Shown here one piece after another: positions 27,099 through 35,097 of a DNA stretch of 64,000 nt; the stretch's first letter is position 1, and each line of letters begins with the position of its first letter. The translations under genes and the position numbers were made by a program. This DNA is from Nitrospirota bacterium (GTDB lineage Bacteria; Nitrospirota; Thermodesulfovibrionia; Thermodesulfovibrionales; UBA1546), in contig JACPZK010000010.1 of NCBI GenBank assembly GCA_016195565.1, forward strand, positions 1 to 64,000, in the 5' to 3' direction. The notes below the pieces were generated by a model, which searched no databases, had not been told where the DNA came from, and saw only the letters and a program-made list of their open reading frames with translations.

Positions 27099-27662
27099 AT
27101 GAAATCAATGCGTATTTTGGCTCCTTACATCCATCATGCTGCCTCTTTCCTCGTGGGGCTTTTTCTGTGCCTCACCACTGTTGGAGAAGTAAAAGCAAGC
27201 GGTGGGATAGAGACTGCAGGCGATGTGTTGCAGTTAGTTCTGCCAGCAACCGCGGTCGGGCTGACAATTGGTTTGAAGGACGGCAAAGGAGCGTTACAGT
27301 TTGGGGAATCAGCCACACTTACGCTCGGTGTTACCTACGGCCTCAAATACGCTGTGGACGAGAAGCGCCCCAACGGGGGAAGACATTCCTTTCCTTCAGG
27401 ACACACTTCCATTTCCTTCTCCGCCGCCGAGTTCATGTGTGAACGTTATGGCTGGGAGTATGGGATACCGGCTTATGTAGCCGCATCCTTTGTGGGGTAC
27501 AGTCGTGTTGAGTCTCGGCAACATCATCCACAAGATGTGGCGGTAGGCGCGGGCATCGGCGTACTCAGCAGCTACATCTTCACCGAGCCATACAAAGGCT
27601 GGCATGTTCAGGCGGATGCCCATGGCAAGTATCACGGTATCGCGCTGAGTCACACTTTTTAG
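27099..27662 (+). CDS. PAP2-family phosphatase, exported
   Basis: The 187-residue protein has an N-terminal signal or anchor segment (about residues 14-34) and the three acid-phosphatase motifs: KRPNGG, FPSGHTS and SRVESRQHHPQDV (catalytic His pair). Such enzymes dephosphorylate lipid phosphates such as phosphatidate or undecaprenyl pyrophosphate. A good ribosome site (AAAAAGGAG) precedes the ATG. It stands alone at the edge of a patchwork of fragments. Confidence 0.88.
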   Translation: MKSMRILAPYIHHAASFLVGLFLCLTTVGEVKASGGIETAGDVLQLVLPATAVGLTIGLKDGKGALQFGESATLTLGVTYGLKYAVDEKRPNGGRHSFPSGHTSISFSAAEFMCERYGWEYGIPAYVAASFVGYSRVESRQHHPQDVAVGAGIGVLSSYIFTEPYKGWHVQADAHGKYHGIALSHTF

Positions 27663-27746
27663 AACGAGATATATAGAAATGACATAAGAGAATATCGGGA
27701 TATTTCCCGCATTTCTTGATACTGCAAGCCCGCACCGCTAAGTTGC

Positions 27747-28003
27747 TCACTTCACCTTCAACACTGCCAGAAACGCCTCCTGAGGAAGTTCTATCCTGCC
27801 AATCTGTTTCATCCTCTTCTTCCCCTCCTTCTGCTTCTCAAGGAGCTTTCTCTTACGGCTTATATCACCGCCGTAGCACTTTGCAAGAACATCTTTCCTC
27901 AGCGCCCTTACGCTCTCACGCGCTATAATCTTGCTTCCTATCGCTGCCTGAATCACGACCTCATACATCTGCCTCGGTATAATCCCCCTCAGCTTTTCAC
28001 TTG
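27747..28003 (-). pseudogene. lepA: lepA (elongation factor 4) 3' fragment
   Basis: About 80 codons encode the C-terminal domain of Lep[20 protein letters not shown], then [20 protein letters not shown] and a normal LepA C-terminus ending FLAVLKV. Everything upstream is missing: homology stops near 28003 and a stop codon is in frame at once. A complete lepA may exist elsewhere. The neighbouring fragment begins within about 10 bases on the other strand. Confidence 0.88.
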
Positions 28004-28009
28004 TAATTT

Positions 28010-28423
28010 ATTGTTGGGGCTGTGCTTGTGCCCGGAGGAAGAACGCCGGTGCTTATTACCAGAGATATGCTTAAGACAATGAAAAAAGGCGCTGTGATAA
28101 TTGATGTGTCAGTTGATCAGGGAGGGTGCATTGAGACATCAAAACCGACAACACATGACAACCCTGTTTATGAAGTGGATGGAATAATACATTACTGTGT
28201 TGCAAATATGCCCGGCGCATATCCAAGGACCTCAACACTCGCGCTCACGAATGCAACGCTTCCTTATGTCAAACTTCTTGCAAATAAAGGAATTGAGAAG
28301 GCGATAAGGGAAGATTCTGAAATAAAAACAGCCCTGAATACTTATAAAGGCGGAGTTACCAACAAGGCTATTGCAGAGTCAATGGGGATTAACTACAAAG
28401 GCATAGATGAGTTCAAGTCTTAA
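28010..28423 (+). pseudogene. ald: Alanine dehydrogenase 3' fragment
   Basis: The frame reads [19 protein letters not shown], then [21 protein letters not shown] and [20 protein letters not shown], the C-terminal third of alanine dehydrogenase (NAD-binding end and substrate loop). The N-terminal two thirds are missing, and a stop codon lies just before the homology begins (28004-28006). It meets the opposite-strand lepA fragment head to head. Confidence 0.88.
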
Positions 28424-28546
28424 CGCATATGTCTAAAAAACGTAATCCTTCTTGATGGACATTGAATGCCCTCCTGCTATAAGGCAAGGCACATGATTAC
28501 CATTATCCTCTTTCCTTCAGCACGCTATATAGGTTAAAATTATTAT

Positions 28547-28960
28547 ATGAGGTTGAGTAAGTTCTTTCAGCAATATAAATTAGCAAGCCTCTTCTTTGTC
28601 CTCTCTCTTGTGTCCTCTTTCTTGACGCCTCTCTACCACCAGCATGACCGTTCTTACGCACACTCTATAATTCCTGACGAGCACCATGCATCCATTGAGC
28701 ATTCCGATAGGAACATTCATAAAGGTCTGTCCTACGGTCGCAAGCAAACCTCTCCCCATTTGCATCTGAAGAAGGATTTCGCAAGGTCACATGCTTCTTA
28801 TGAACCAGTAAAGAATATCCAACAGGTTTCTTTCATTACAACCAATACCCTTGCATTCAATTCTGGTAAGGGTGAGGGCTCTATCTCCGATCTTAAACGA
28901 AGCAAGCCTAAGAGCAGTTTCGTAAAGATATTCTCTGGTCTCTCGCCGCCTGCCTGCTAA
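28547..28960 (+). CDS. Small exported His-rich protein
   Basis: The 137-residue protein has an N-terminal hydrophobic segment (residues 12-29) and then many histidines: YHQHDRSYAHS, DEHHASIEHSD and SPHLHLKK. I do not recognise the family. It heads a run that ends with a CDF metal exporter, so a periplasmic metal-buffer role is plausible. A TAAAAT element lies 6 bases before the ATG and no ribosome site is seen. Confidence 0.6.
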   Translation: MRLSKFFQQYKLASLFFVLSLVSSFLTPLYHQHDRSYAHSIIPDEHHASIEHSDRNIHKGLSYGRKQTSPHLHLKKDFARSHASYEPVKNIQQVSFITTNTLAFNSGKGEGSISDLKRSKPKSSFVKIFSGLSPPAC

Positions 28961-29023
28961 CTTCCAAGCTCAGCGAACTCTTTTCACTTTTGTTGCTTAA
29001 TCTTGTTTGTTAAGGAGTCTTTT

Positions 29024-29941
29024 ATGATACAAAGAATTTTAATCGCGGTTTCTCTGCTGTTGGCATGGGGTGCATACAGTTTGGCCCTTGAACCATCGGA
29101 GAAGCTTCTCTTTGAAAAGAACTCGCTTTATCAATATATCTCAGTGATAGAAGACACCGCAAAAAATGAAAGATACATCAGGAATAATAAGAGAGAGATT
29201 TCTCAGGGCGGGATATACCTTAATGCACCGGACAGACTTCTCTTTGAATATTCCCAAATATCTTTCATTTCACTTGCATTTCTGGACAGAGAGCCAAGGG
29301 ATGTATTATTTGTCGGGCTTGGAGCGGGCGCTATGCCGCGATATTTTAACAAGTACTATCCGGAAGCAAATATAGATATTGCAGAGATTGATCCTGATAT
29401 AGAGATGGTTGCCCGAAAGTATTTTTATTTTAAGGGAAATGAAAGGATGAAGGTGCATATTAATGACGGCAGACTGTTCATTAAGAGAACTCAGAAAAAG
29501 TATGATATTATTTTCCTCGATGCATATCAGAATGATTATATACCATTTCATCTGACTACAGTGGAATTCCTTAAAGAGGTAAAAAGCAGGCTGAAAGAAG
29601 GCGGCGTTGTCGCTTCAAATGTCTTATCTCCATTCAGAAACAAATTCTTTGATTCGATGGTTGTAACATACGACAAGGTCTTCTCCCAGCTATATATCTT
29701 TAAAGGCAGAAAATCCAACAATTTCATATTCATTGCGACACTGAAAAACAGGATAAGAGACAAGGAAGAGCTTTTCTCCATCGCGCAGAAAATACAGGCA
29801 TCAAAGAAAATGGATATAGATCTTGGCAAAATCGGATGGACCTGTGAACACTGTGACGATTACAAAACAAACTCAAAGGTGCTCACGGATGATTTTGCCC
29901 CGGTAAATCTTTACAAATACCAAAAATCGGGGGCACAATAA
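29024..29941 (+). CDS. Spermidine synthase-like SAM-dependent enzyme, with signal or anchor
   Basis: The start at ATG 29024 is supported by AAGGAGT 9 bases upstream. An N-terminal hydrophobic segment (MIQRILIAVSLLLAWGAYSLA) is followed by a spermidine-synthase fold: VLFVGLGAGAMPRYF (SAM loop), DIAEIDPDIEMVARKYF, NDGRLFIKR and DIIFLDAYQND. Related proteins are usually the C-terminal half of a fused membrane-spermidine synthase. Here the membrane half is a separate gene, overlapping by one base downstream, so the order is inverted. The product is not necessarily a polyamine. Confidence 0.8.
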   Translation: MIQRILIAVSLLLAWGAYSLALEPSEKLLFEKNSLYQYISVIEDTAKNERYIRNNKREISQGGIYLNAPDRLLFEYSQISFISLAFLDREPRDVLFVGLGAGAMPRYFNKYYPEANIDIAEIDPDIEMVARKYFYFKGNERMKVHINDGRLFIKRTQKKYDIIFLDAYQNDYIPFHLTTVEFLKEVKSRLKEGGVVASNVLSPFRNKFFDSMVVTYDKVFSQLYIFKGRKSNNFIFIATLKNRIRDKEELFSIAQKIQASKKMDIDLGKIGWTCEHCDDYKTNSKVLTDDFAPVNLYKYQKSGAQ

Positions 29942-30579
29942 TGAGCCAGAATACAATAATAAGTTTAGTCGTTTTTACCTGCGGAGCAGTCGTAATGTCC
30001 TTCGAAATTCTGGGGAGCAGGGTCTTGGCTCCAAATTTCGGCAGTTCTGTCTTCGTATGGGGAAGCCTTATTAGTGTTTTCCTTGCGGGACTTTCGGCGG
30101 GATATTACTTTGGCGGCAGGCTTGCCGATATCAATCCCTCTTCAAGAAAGCTCGGCATTATGATTATCGTCCCTGGAGTTCTCTTTTTGTCTTTTCCGCT
30201 CTATAGCCCGTCGATATCGGATTGGATATTCATGAAAGACCTCGGCGTGAGAATCAGCCCTTTGCTTGCATCAACAGCACTCTTCTTGCTGCCTTCTGTT
30301 TTTCTCGGAATCGTAAGCCCCTACACCGCAAAGCTGATGATCTGCAGCCTTCATACCTCAGGGAAAACGATTGGAACTCTCTATGCGCTCTCCACCTTCG
30401 GCAGCATCATTGGAACACTCCTTACCTCTTTCTATCTGATTACCGTTGCTGGAGTCAATGCCCTGATCATGGCACAGGGGGCGATTCTCGTTGCTATCGC
30501 AATTCCTCTTCTCTTCATGGGATTACAGTGCAAGATTGGACAGCCTGAAGCAGCCTTACAGAGGGGGCAGGTGGAATGA
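29941..30579 (+). CDS. Integral membrane partner of the spermidine synthase-like protein
   Basis: The 212-residue protein has about six hydrophobic helices. The motif GSRVLAPNFGSSVFVWGSLISVFLAGLSAGYYFGG is the hallmark of the membrane half of fused spermidine synthase-like proteins. Start and stop of neighbours overlap (TAATG at 29939-29943, ATGA at 30576-30579), giving a tight operon with the enzyme gene and the CDF exporter. Confidence 0.8.
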   Translation: MSQNTIISLVVFTCGAVVMSFEILGSRVLAPNFGSSVFVWGSLISVFLAGLSAGYYFGGRLADINPSSRKLGIMIIVPGVLFLSFPLYSPSISDWIFMKDLGVRISPLLASTALFLLPSVFLGIVSPYTAKLMICSLHTSGKTIGTLYALSTFGSIIGTLLTSFYLITVAGVNALIMAQGAILVAIAIPLLFMGLQCKIGQPEAALQRGQVE

Positions 30580-31598
30580 GAAACACGCCGGTCTTTAGCG
30601 ACAGTAGCCGGAAGGAGCATGATCATTCGCACGACGCTCATGGGCATATCCATGGGGTCGTAGATCCATCAATCTTTACGACTCAAAAAGGAATCCATGC
30701 TGTTAAATGGTCATTTCTGTGGTTATCAGCGACCGCCCTTTTTCAGGTCGTCATCGTCCTGATTTCCGGGAGTGTTGCTCTTCTTGCTGATACGGTTCAT
30801 AACATCGGGGATGCCTTTACCGCCATTCCCCTCTGGATCGCTTTTACCCTCGTCAGAAGGGGACCTTCAAGGCAGTTTACTTACGGCTACGGACGCGTTG
30901 AGGACTTGGCTGGTGTGACCATTGTGCTCACTATTCTATCCAGTGCCGTTATCGCGGGCTATCAGTCTATCGACCGCTTATTGCATCCACGGGCGATGGA
31001 ATACTTGCCGATGGTGGCTATTGCATCAATCATCGGTTTTGCCGGAAATGAAGCCGTTGCACTGTTTCGTCTCAGGGTCGGAAAAGAAATCGGCAGCGCG
31101 GCGCTCATCGCCGACGGCCACCATGCGCGTGTCGATGGGTTGACAAGCCTTGCCGTTCTTCTCGGCGTTGCTGGCGCTTGGCTCGGATATCCAATGGCCG
31201 ACCCTATCGTGGGACTTGTAATTACAGCCGTCATCCTTCATATCGTATGGACATCGGGCAGAGAGGTTTTCAAGAGGCTTCTTGATGGGGTGGACCCTGA
31301 AGTTATTGAAGAGATCAGGCATGCCGTAGAGCATGTCCATGGAGTGGAGAACATAACCGACGTACGAGTGCGGTGGATCGGCCATAGGCTCAATGCAGAG
31401 GTAAGTATCACTGTTAATCCGGGATACTCCGTTGAAGAGGGGCACAAAATTGCACTGGAGGTGCGGCATCAGCTGCTCCATCACCTCAGGTATCTCTCCC
31501 ATGTTTCGATCCATGTTGATCCGGCAAATGCAGCGGGAGAGCGCCACCATTCCATAGACAATCATTCTCACGATGATATATCTTCTCATTCCCATTAG
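30576..31598 (+). CDS. Cation diffusion facilitator metal exporter
   Basis: The 340-residue protein has His-rich ends (HDHSHDAHGHIHG and the C-terminal HHSIDNHSHDDISSHSH), six membrane helices and the two transport-site motifs ADTVHNIGD and ADGHHARVD. A cytoplasmic dimer domain with HVHGVENITDVRVRWIG follows. The substrate is probably Zn, Co or Cd. Base composition is visibly GC-richer than most neighbours, suggesting recent acquisition. It overlaps the membrane gene upstream by 4 bases. Confidence 0.92.
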   Translation: MRNTPVFSDSSRKEHDHSHDAHGHIHGVVDPSIFTTQKGIHAVKWSFLWLSATALFQVVIVLISGSVALLADTVHNIGDAFTAIPLWIAFTLVRRGPSRQFTYGYGRVEDLAGVTIVLTILSSAVIAGYQSIDRLLHPRAMEYLPMVAIASIIGFAGNEAVALFRLRVGKEIGSAALIADGHHARVDGLTSLAVLLGVAGAWLGYPMADPIVGLVITAVILHIVWTSGREVFKRLLDGVDPEVIEEIRHAVEHVHGVENITDVRVRWIGHRLNAEVSITVNPGYSVEEGHKIALEVRHQLLHHLRYLSHVSIHVDPANAAGERHHSIDNHSHDDISSHSH

Positions 31599-31653
31599 CT
31601 CAAGACCTCTACCTTTGTAAAGCCATATCCCGCTCACCGGGAGAAACTTTTTC

Positions 31654-31697
31654 TTGACATCCTATGTAACATCTATTACATTAGTATCAAATGATAC
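31654..31697 (+). promoter_or_regulatory. chrB promoter with two dyads (candidate operator)
   Basis: TTGACA (31654-31659), a 17-base spacer and TACATT (31677-31682). Inside the spacer lies TGTAA-N6-TTACA (31665-31669 and 31676-31680). A second dyad, GTATC-AAAT-GATAC (31684-31697), covers the predicted start point and the ATG. Both are well placed for repressor binding. The -10 ends 8 bases before the ATG, so the mRNA should be leaderless. Confidence 0.6.
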
Positions 31698-32674
31698 GTG
31701 ATGCTAAATCAGGCTGGCTGTTTTTCTTTTACAGCGTTCCCTCGAAACCTGTAAGCAGCAGGATGAAGATATGGAGAAGGCTTTCAAAGGCAGGGGCAAT
31801 ACAGCTTAAAGGAGCAGTCTATGCGCTCCCTTACAGCGAGGAACATTATGAGTTTTTTCAGTGGCTTGTTTCGGAAGTTGCATCAATGAAAGGAGACGCC
31901 GCATTTGTCAGGGTTGAAAATATTGAAACAATGAAAAACAGCGAAATTATCAGCCTTTTTAATCAGCAGCGGGAAAAGGATTACAGCGTCCTTATGAAAA
32001 ATCTGGAGGAGCTTGAAAGAAGAATAAACAGCGTAAGAAAAGGAGGAGGAACGCAGAATAATAAAAAACTGATGGAGCAGATGGCCAGAATCAGGAAAGA
32101 ATTTGAAGGAATACAGGCAGTGGATTTCTTCTCGTCAAAGGCTGGAGAAAATCTTAAAAAGAATATAAAGGAATTGGAGTCGGGGCTTAAGGGAATTTCA
32201 GGTCATGGTGTAAAAGAACAGAAGGTTACGCTTACGCAAAAACGGGCAGAAGACTATCAGTCCATGACATGGGCTACACGGAAGAGACCGTTTGTTGACA
32301 GGATGGCATCCGCATGGCTGATAAAAAAGTTTATAGACAAGAATGCAGTCTTCAGGTTCATTGACGAGAAAGATATAGACAGTCTTGGCAAGGGAGTTAC
32401 TGCCTTTGACGTAAGAGACGGCGAGTTCACCCATATCGGCGAGATGTGCACGTTTGAAGTCCTCGTTAAGTCATTCAACCTTAAAGATAAGACGCTCAGG
32501 AAGATCGCAGAGATAGTCCATGAGCTTGATATAAAGGACGGGAAATACAGCAATGCCGAAGCAAAGGGGATAGAAGGCCTGCTCAGCGGCATAAGAAAAA
32601 CAGCTAAGGCCGATGCAGAGGCATTGGAAAAGGGGATGGAAGCATTTGAGATGCTTTACGCATCTAAAACTTAG
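31691..32674 (+). CDS. chrB: ChrB-type chromate resistance protein
   Basis: The 327-residue protein starts with the ChrB N-terminal domain (WLFFFYSVPSKPVSSRMKIWR, then GAIQLKGAVYALP), has a charged linker, and ends with the C-terminal domain TWATRKRPFVDRMASAWLIKKFID, followed by AVFRFIDEKD and MCTFEVLV. In known systems ChrB senses or tolerates chromate and regulates chrA, but no chrA transporter is next to it here. Family length and motifs are complete. Confidence 0.87.
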   Translation: MIRDAKSGWLFFFYSVPSKPVSSRMKIWRRLSKAGAIQLKGAVYALPYSEEHYEFFQWLVSEVASMKGDAAFVRVENIETMKNSEIISLFNQQREKDYSVLMKNLEELERRINSVRKGGGTQNNKKLMEQMARIRKEFEGIQAVDFFSSKAGENLKKNIKELESGLKGISGHGVKEQKVTLTQKRAEDYQSMTWATRKRPFVDRMASAWLIKKFIDKNAVFRFIDEKDIDSLGKGVTAFDVRDGEFTHIGEMCTFEVLVKSFNLKDKTLRKIAEIVHELDIKDGKYSNAEAKGIEGLLSGIRKTAKADAEALEKGMEAFEMLYASKT

Positions 32675-32691
32675 ACTAAAAGGAGGACACA

Positions 32692-32976
32692 ATGCCGCCC
32701 ATTGAAGAGCACATAAAAGCAAGCATAGGAAGAACAGGCAAAGAATACAATGATGTCCATGAATGGCTTGACCTTGACCCTGATAAAAAGGCAGAGAGGC
32801 ATGACATCACAAAGATTTATGAATACGGGAAGGCAATAGAAGAAAAATACGGCAGAGAGGCTCTGCATGAATATATACAACATATTCATGATGACGTAAA
32901 GGCGAAGTTTGAGCATTTACAACATGACTTAGAGAGGGCGATTGCAGATACACTGGCGTATTTCGGGGTGAAGTAA
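32692..32976 (+). CDS. Small helical protein downstream of chrB
   Basis: The 94-residue protein contains a conserved-looking stretch, YNDVHEWLDLDPDKKAERHDITKIYEYG, and His residues at regular spacing (HEYIQHIHDDV, FEHLQHDLERA). The His/Asp pattern could bind a metal. I do not recognise the family. A strong ribosome site (AAAGGAGGACAC) precedes it and it follows chrB by 17 bases, so the two are co-transcribed. Confidence 0.7.
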   Translation: MPPIEEHIKASIGRTGKEYNDVHEWLDLDPDKKAERHDITKIYEYGKAIEEKYGREALHEYIQHIHDDVKAKFEHLQHDLERAIADTLAYFGVK

Positions 32977-32986
32977 TATTAAAAGA

Positions 32987-33126
32987 CCAAAAAATAGACA
33001 TAGAAAGTTGTCATTGCGAGCGAAGCGAAGCAATCTCGCCATTTGTGATGAGATTGCTTCGCACCCTTCGGGTGCTCGCAATGACAGTCAATTCAAGGCG
33101 TTTACAGTTCTATGTCTATTTTTCGG
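32987..33126. mobile_element. MITE-like element, copy 1
   Basis: The 140-bp element has terminal inverted repeats: CCAAAAAATAGACATAGAA at the left and its complement TTCTATGTCTATTTTTCGG at the right (one mismatch). The inside carries GTCATTGCGAG...CTCGCAATGAC arms, a common bacterial palindrome. It is inserted between the gene at 32692 and the HD gene. Copy 2 is at 47511-47706 in the opposite orientation. Confidence 0.75.
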
Positions 33127-33142
33127 AGAAAAGGAAGATACT

Positions 33143-33703
33143 ATGGACTATAAAATTCAGGATTCGGATATAGATGTTCTCAGAAAGGCAGGGGTTTCTG
33201 AAGATGATATAAAACACTGCATAAAAGTCGCAGAAAAAGCCCTTGAGATTGCAGGACGCGCTAAAGCAAATGTAGACATGGAACTCATAGGCAGAGGCGC
33301 GCTTTTTCACGACTTAGGCAAGGCAAAGACGCATGAGATTGAACACGGGAAAATCGGAGCTGAAATGGGGAGAAAGTTGGGATTGCCGCAAGCCATAACA
33401 GATATTATGGAGAAGCATATCAGAGGCGGGCTTACAGAGGAAGAGACAAGGGAACTGGGACTACCTGTAAAAGACTATACCTTGAAAGCGCTTGAAGAAA
33501 GGATAGTCATTTATGCGGACAGGCTCGTAGATATAATCACTGACGGGATTGTTGAAATTAAATCAGAATCAGAGGCAGAAACAAGATTCGAGGACATACT
33601 GAAAACATATCCAAAATACGGGAAGAGCGAAAAGACCATGAGGCGGTATCTTGGATACCATTTAGAGATTCAGGGATTAATGAAACAAGAAGTGGTGGAA
33701 TAA
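33143..33703 (+). CDS. HD-domain (HDIG) phosphohydrolase
   Basis: ATG 33143 is chosen as start. A longer frame to 33008 would translate the MITE, and AAAAGGAAGAT lies just before this ATG. The HD motif is FHDLGKAKTHEIEHG, with upstream His in DIKHCIKVAEKALE and downstream EKHIRGG and YADRLVD. Such proteins hydrolyse phosphate esters of nucleotides or related metabolites. The substrate is unknown. Confidence 0.8.
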   Translation: MDYKIQDSDIDVLRKAGVSEDDIKHCIKVAEKALEIAGRAKANVDMELIGRGALFHDLGKAKTHEIEHGKIGAEMGRKLGLPQAITDIMEKHIRGGLTEEETRELGLPVKDYTLKALEERIVIYADRLVDIITDGIVEIKSESEAETRFEDILKTYPKYGKSEKTMRRYLGYHLEIQGLMKQEVVE

Positions 33704-33718
33704 CTGCCGTTTCCCTAT

Positions 33719-33814
33719 GTCATTCCAGCCACTTAATCCGTCATTCCCGCTTGTCGGGAATCTTTCTTTACGATTCAAAATAAGTCGGAAGGATTGCGGA
33801 CAAGCCGCAATGAC
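33719..33814. repeat. TGTCATTCC...GCAATGACG repeat
   Basis: Outer arms are TGTCATT and AATGAC, with an inner hairpin CATTCCCGCTTGTCGGGAATC and a second GCGGACAAGCCGC. It is related to the other GTCATT repeats but divergent. It separates the HD gene from the MFS gene. Confidence 0.6.
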
Positions 33815-33833
33815 GAAAAAAGATAAGGGATAA

Positions 33834-35009
33834 ATGAGATCAAGCCCATTCATACTGCTCTGTTCCACAGGGCTTTTTGCCATATTCAGTTCAACAATAT
33901 CCAAAAGTCCTGTACTGCCCATGTTTGCCTCTCACTTGGGCGCAGACCCATCAGGCGTTGGATTTATTGCCTCTGTTTCAGCATTCACAGGGATAGTTGC
34001 AAGCATTCCTGCCGGAATACTATCGGACAGGTTCGGGAGAAAAAGAATGCTCATCTTTTCGGCAATGGTATTTTCCACAGCGCCTTTCCTATATCTCATT
34101 GCTTCAAATATCTGGCAACTTGCAATAATAAGGTTTTATCACGGACTTGCGACAGCCATTTTTATCCCTGTTTCTATGGCAATGGTATCAGACCTTTTCC
34201 ACACAGAAAGGGGAGAAAAAATAGGATGGTTCTCAACATCCACACTTGCAGGCAGGTTCATGGCGCCAGTAATAGGCGGCAGCATAATAGGTGCAATGGT
34301 GTTCAATCCGGGACTCAGCTATAAGACTGTCTATCTTGTTTGTGGAGTGTCGGGAATAATCACAATGGCATTTGCATTGAGACTCCCCAAAACAGAAAAG
34401 AAGCAGGCTGGCAGCATGCCGCTGAGAGAGGCGCTGAAGTCGTTCAGGGAGGTAATAACCGCAAGAGGCATTTTAATCACGAGCGCTGTCGAGGCGTCCA
34501 TACTCTTCGCATACGGGACATTCGAGACATTCCTCCCTCTTTATTCGATAAATGCAGGTCTTAGCGCCTATGAGATAGGGATATTCCTTTCAGCACAGGT
34601 GATAACGCTTGCCTTCGCAAAACCCGTAATGGGAAGGTTTTCTGACAGGCACGGAAGGCAGCCCCAGATATTTGGCGGTGCGATAATCGGAGCAATCTGC
34701 ATCGGGAGCTTTGCATTTTTTAAAACATTTTTCCCGCTTCTTATTCTAAGCATTCTCTTTGGTTTAAGCCTCTCAATAGTCACATCCGCCACATCCGCAT
34801 TCATAGCAGACCTGAGCAGAAAAGAGACGCACGGCTCTGCGATGGGGATTCTCGGCTCAATAATGGACATAGGACACACAACCGGACCATTGTTTTCAGG
34901 CATTGTCGCTTATTATTTGGGCTATGGCGTGTCTTTTGCAGGAGCTGCGTTAGTGCTTGTGACAGCGGCTATCGTATTCCGTTTTTCTACAGTGAAACAG
35001 ACCGGTTAA
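33834..35009 (+). CDS. Major facilitator superfamily transporter
   Basis: The 391-residue protein has about twelve hydrophobic helices and the motif A loop GILSDRFGRKRML between helices 2 and 3, repeated as GRFSDRHGRQPQI in the second half. This is the drug-exporter-like MFS1 layout. Substrate unknown. It ends with the charged tail RFSTVKQTG. No partner genes point to a role. Confidence 0.85.
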   Translation: MRSSPFILLCSTGLFAIFSSTISKSPVLPMFASHLGADPSGVGFIASVSAFTGIVASIPAGILSDRFGRKRMLIFSAMVFSTAPFLYLIASNIWQLAIIRFYHGLATAIFIPVSMAMVSDLFHTERGEKIGWFSTSTLAGRFMAPVIGGSIIGAMVFNPGLSYKTVYLVCGVSGIITMAFALRLPKTEKKQAGSMPLREALKSFREVITARGILITSAVEASILFAYGTFETFLPLYSINAGLSAYEIGIFLSAQVITLAFAKPVMGRFSDRHGRQPQIFGGAIIGAICIGSFAFFKTFFPLLILSILFGLSLSIVTSATSAFIADLSRKETHGSAMGILGSIMDIGHTTGPLFSGIVAYYLGYGVSFAGAALVLVTAAIVFRFSTVKQTG

Positions 35010-35097
35010 TCTGCAGCGCCAGCGGAATTGAATATCCATATTTCATAAATTTTGTTTTATAATTAGCTATCCATCTGTTTTATAAGGGCTCCATATT

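Noticed and set aside
32981-33132. Target duplication around MITE copy 1
   Set aside because: The immediate flanks AAAAGA and AGAAAA are similar A-rich text but not an exact direct repeat.
33008-33142. N-terminal extension of the HD protein
   Set aside because: These codons translate the MITE copy; a ribosome site and ATG are present at 33143.
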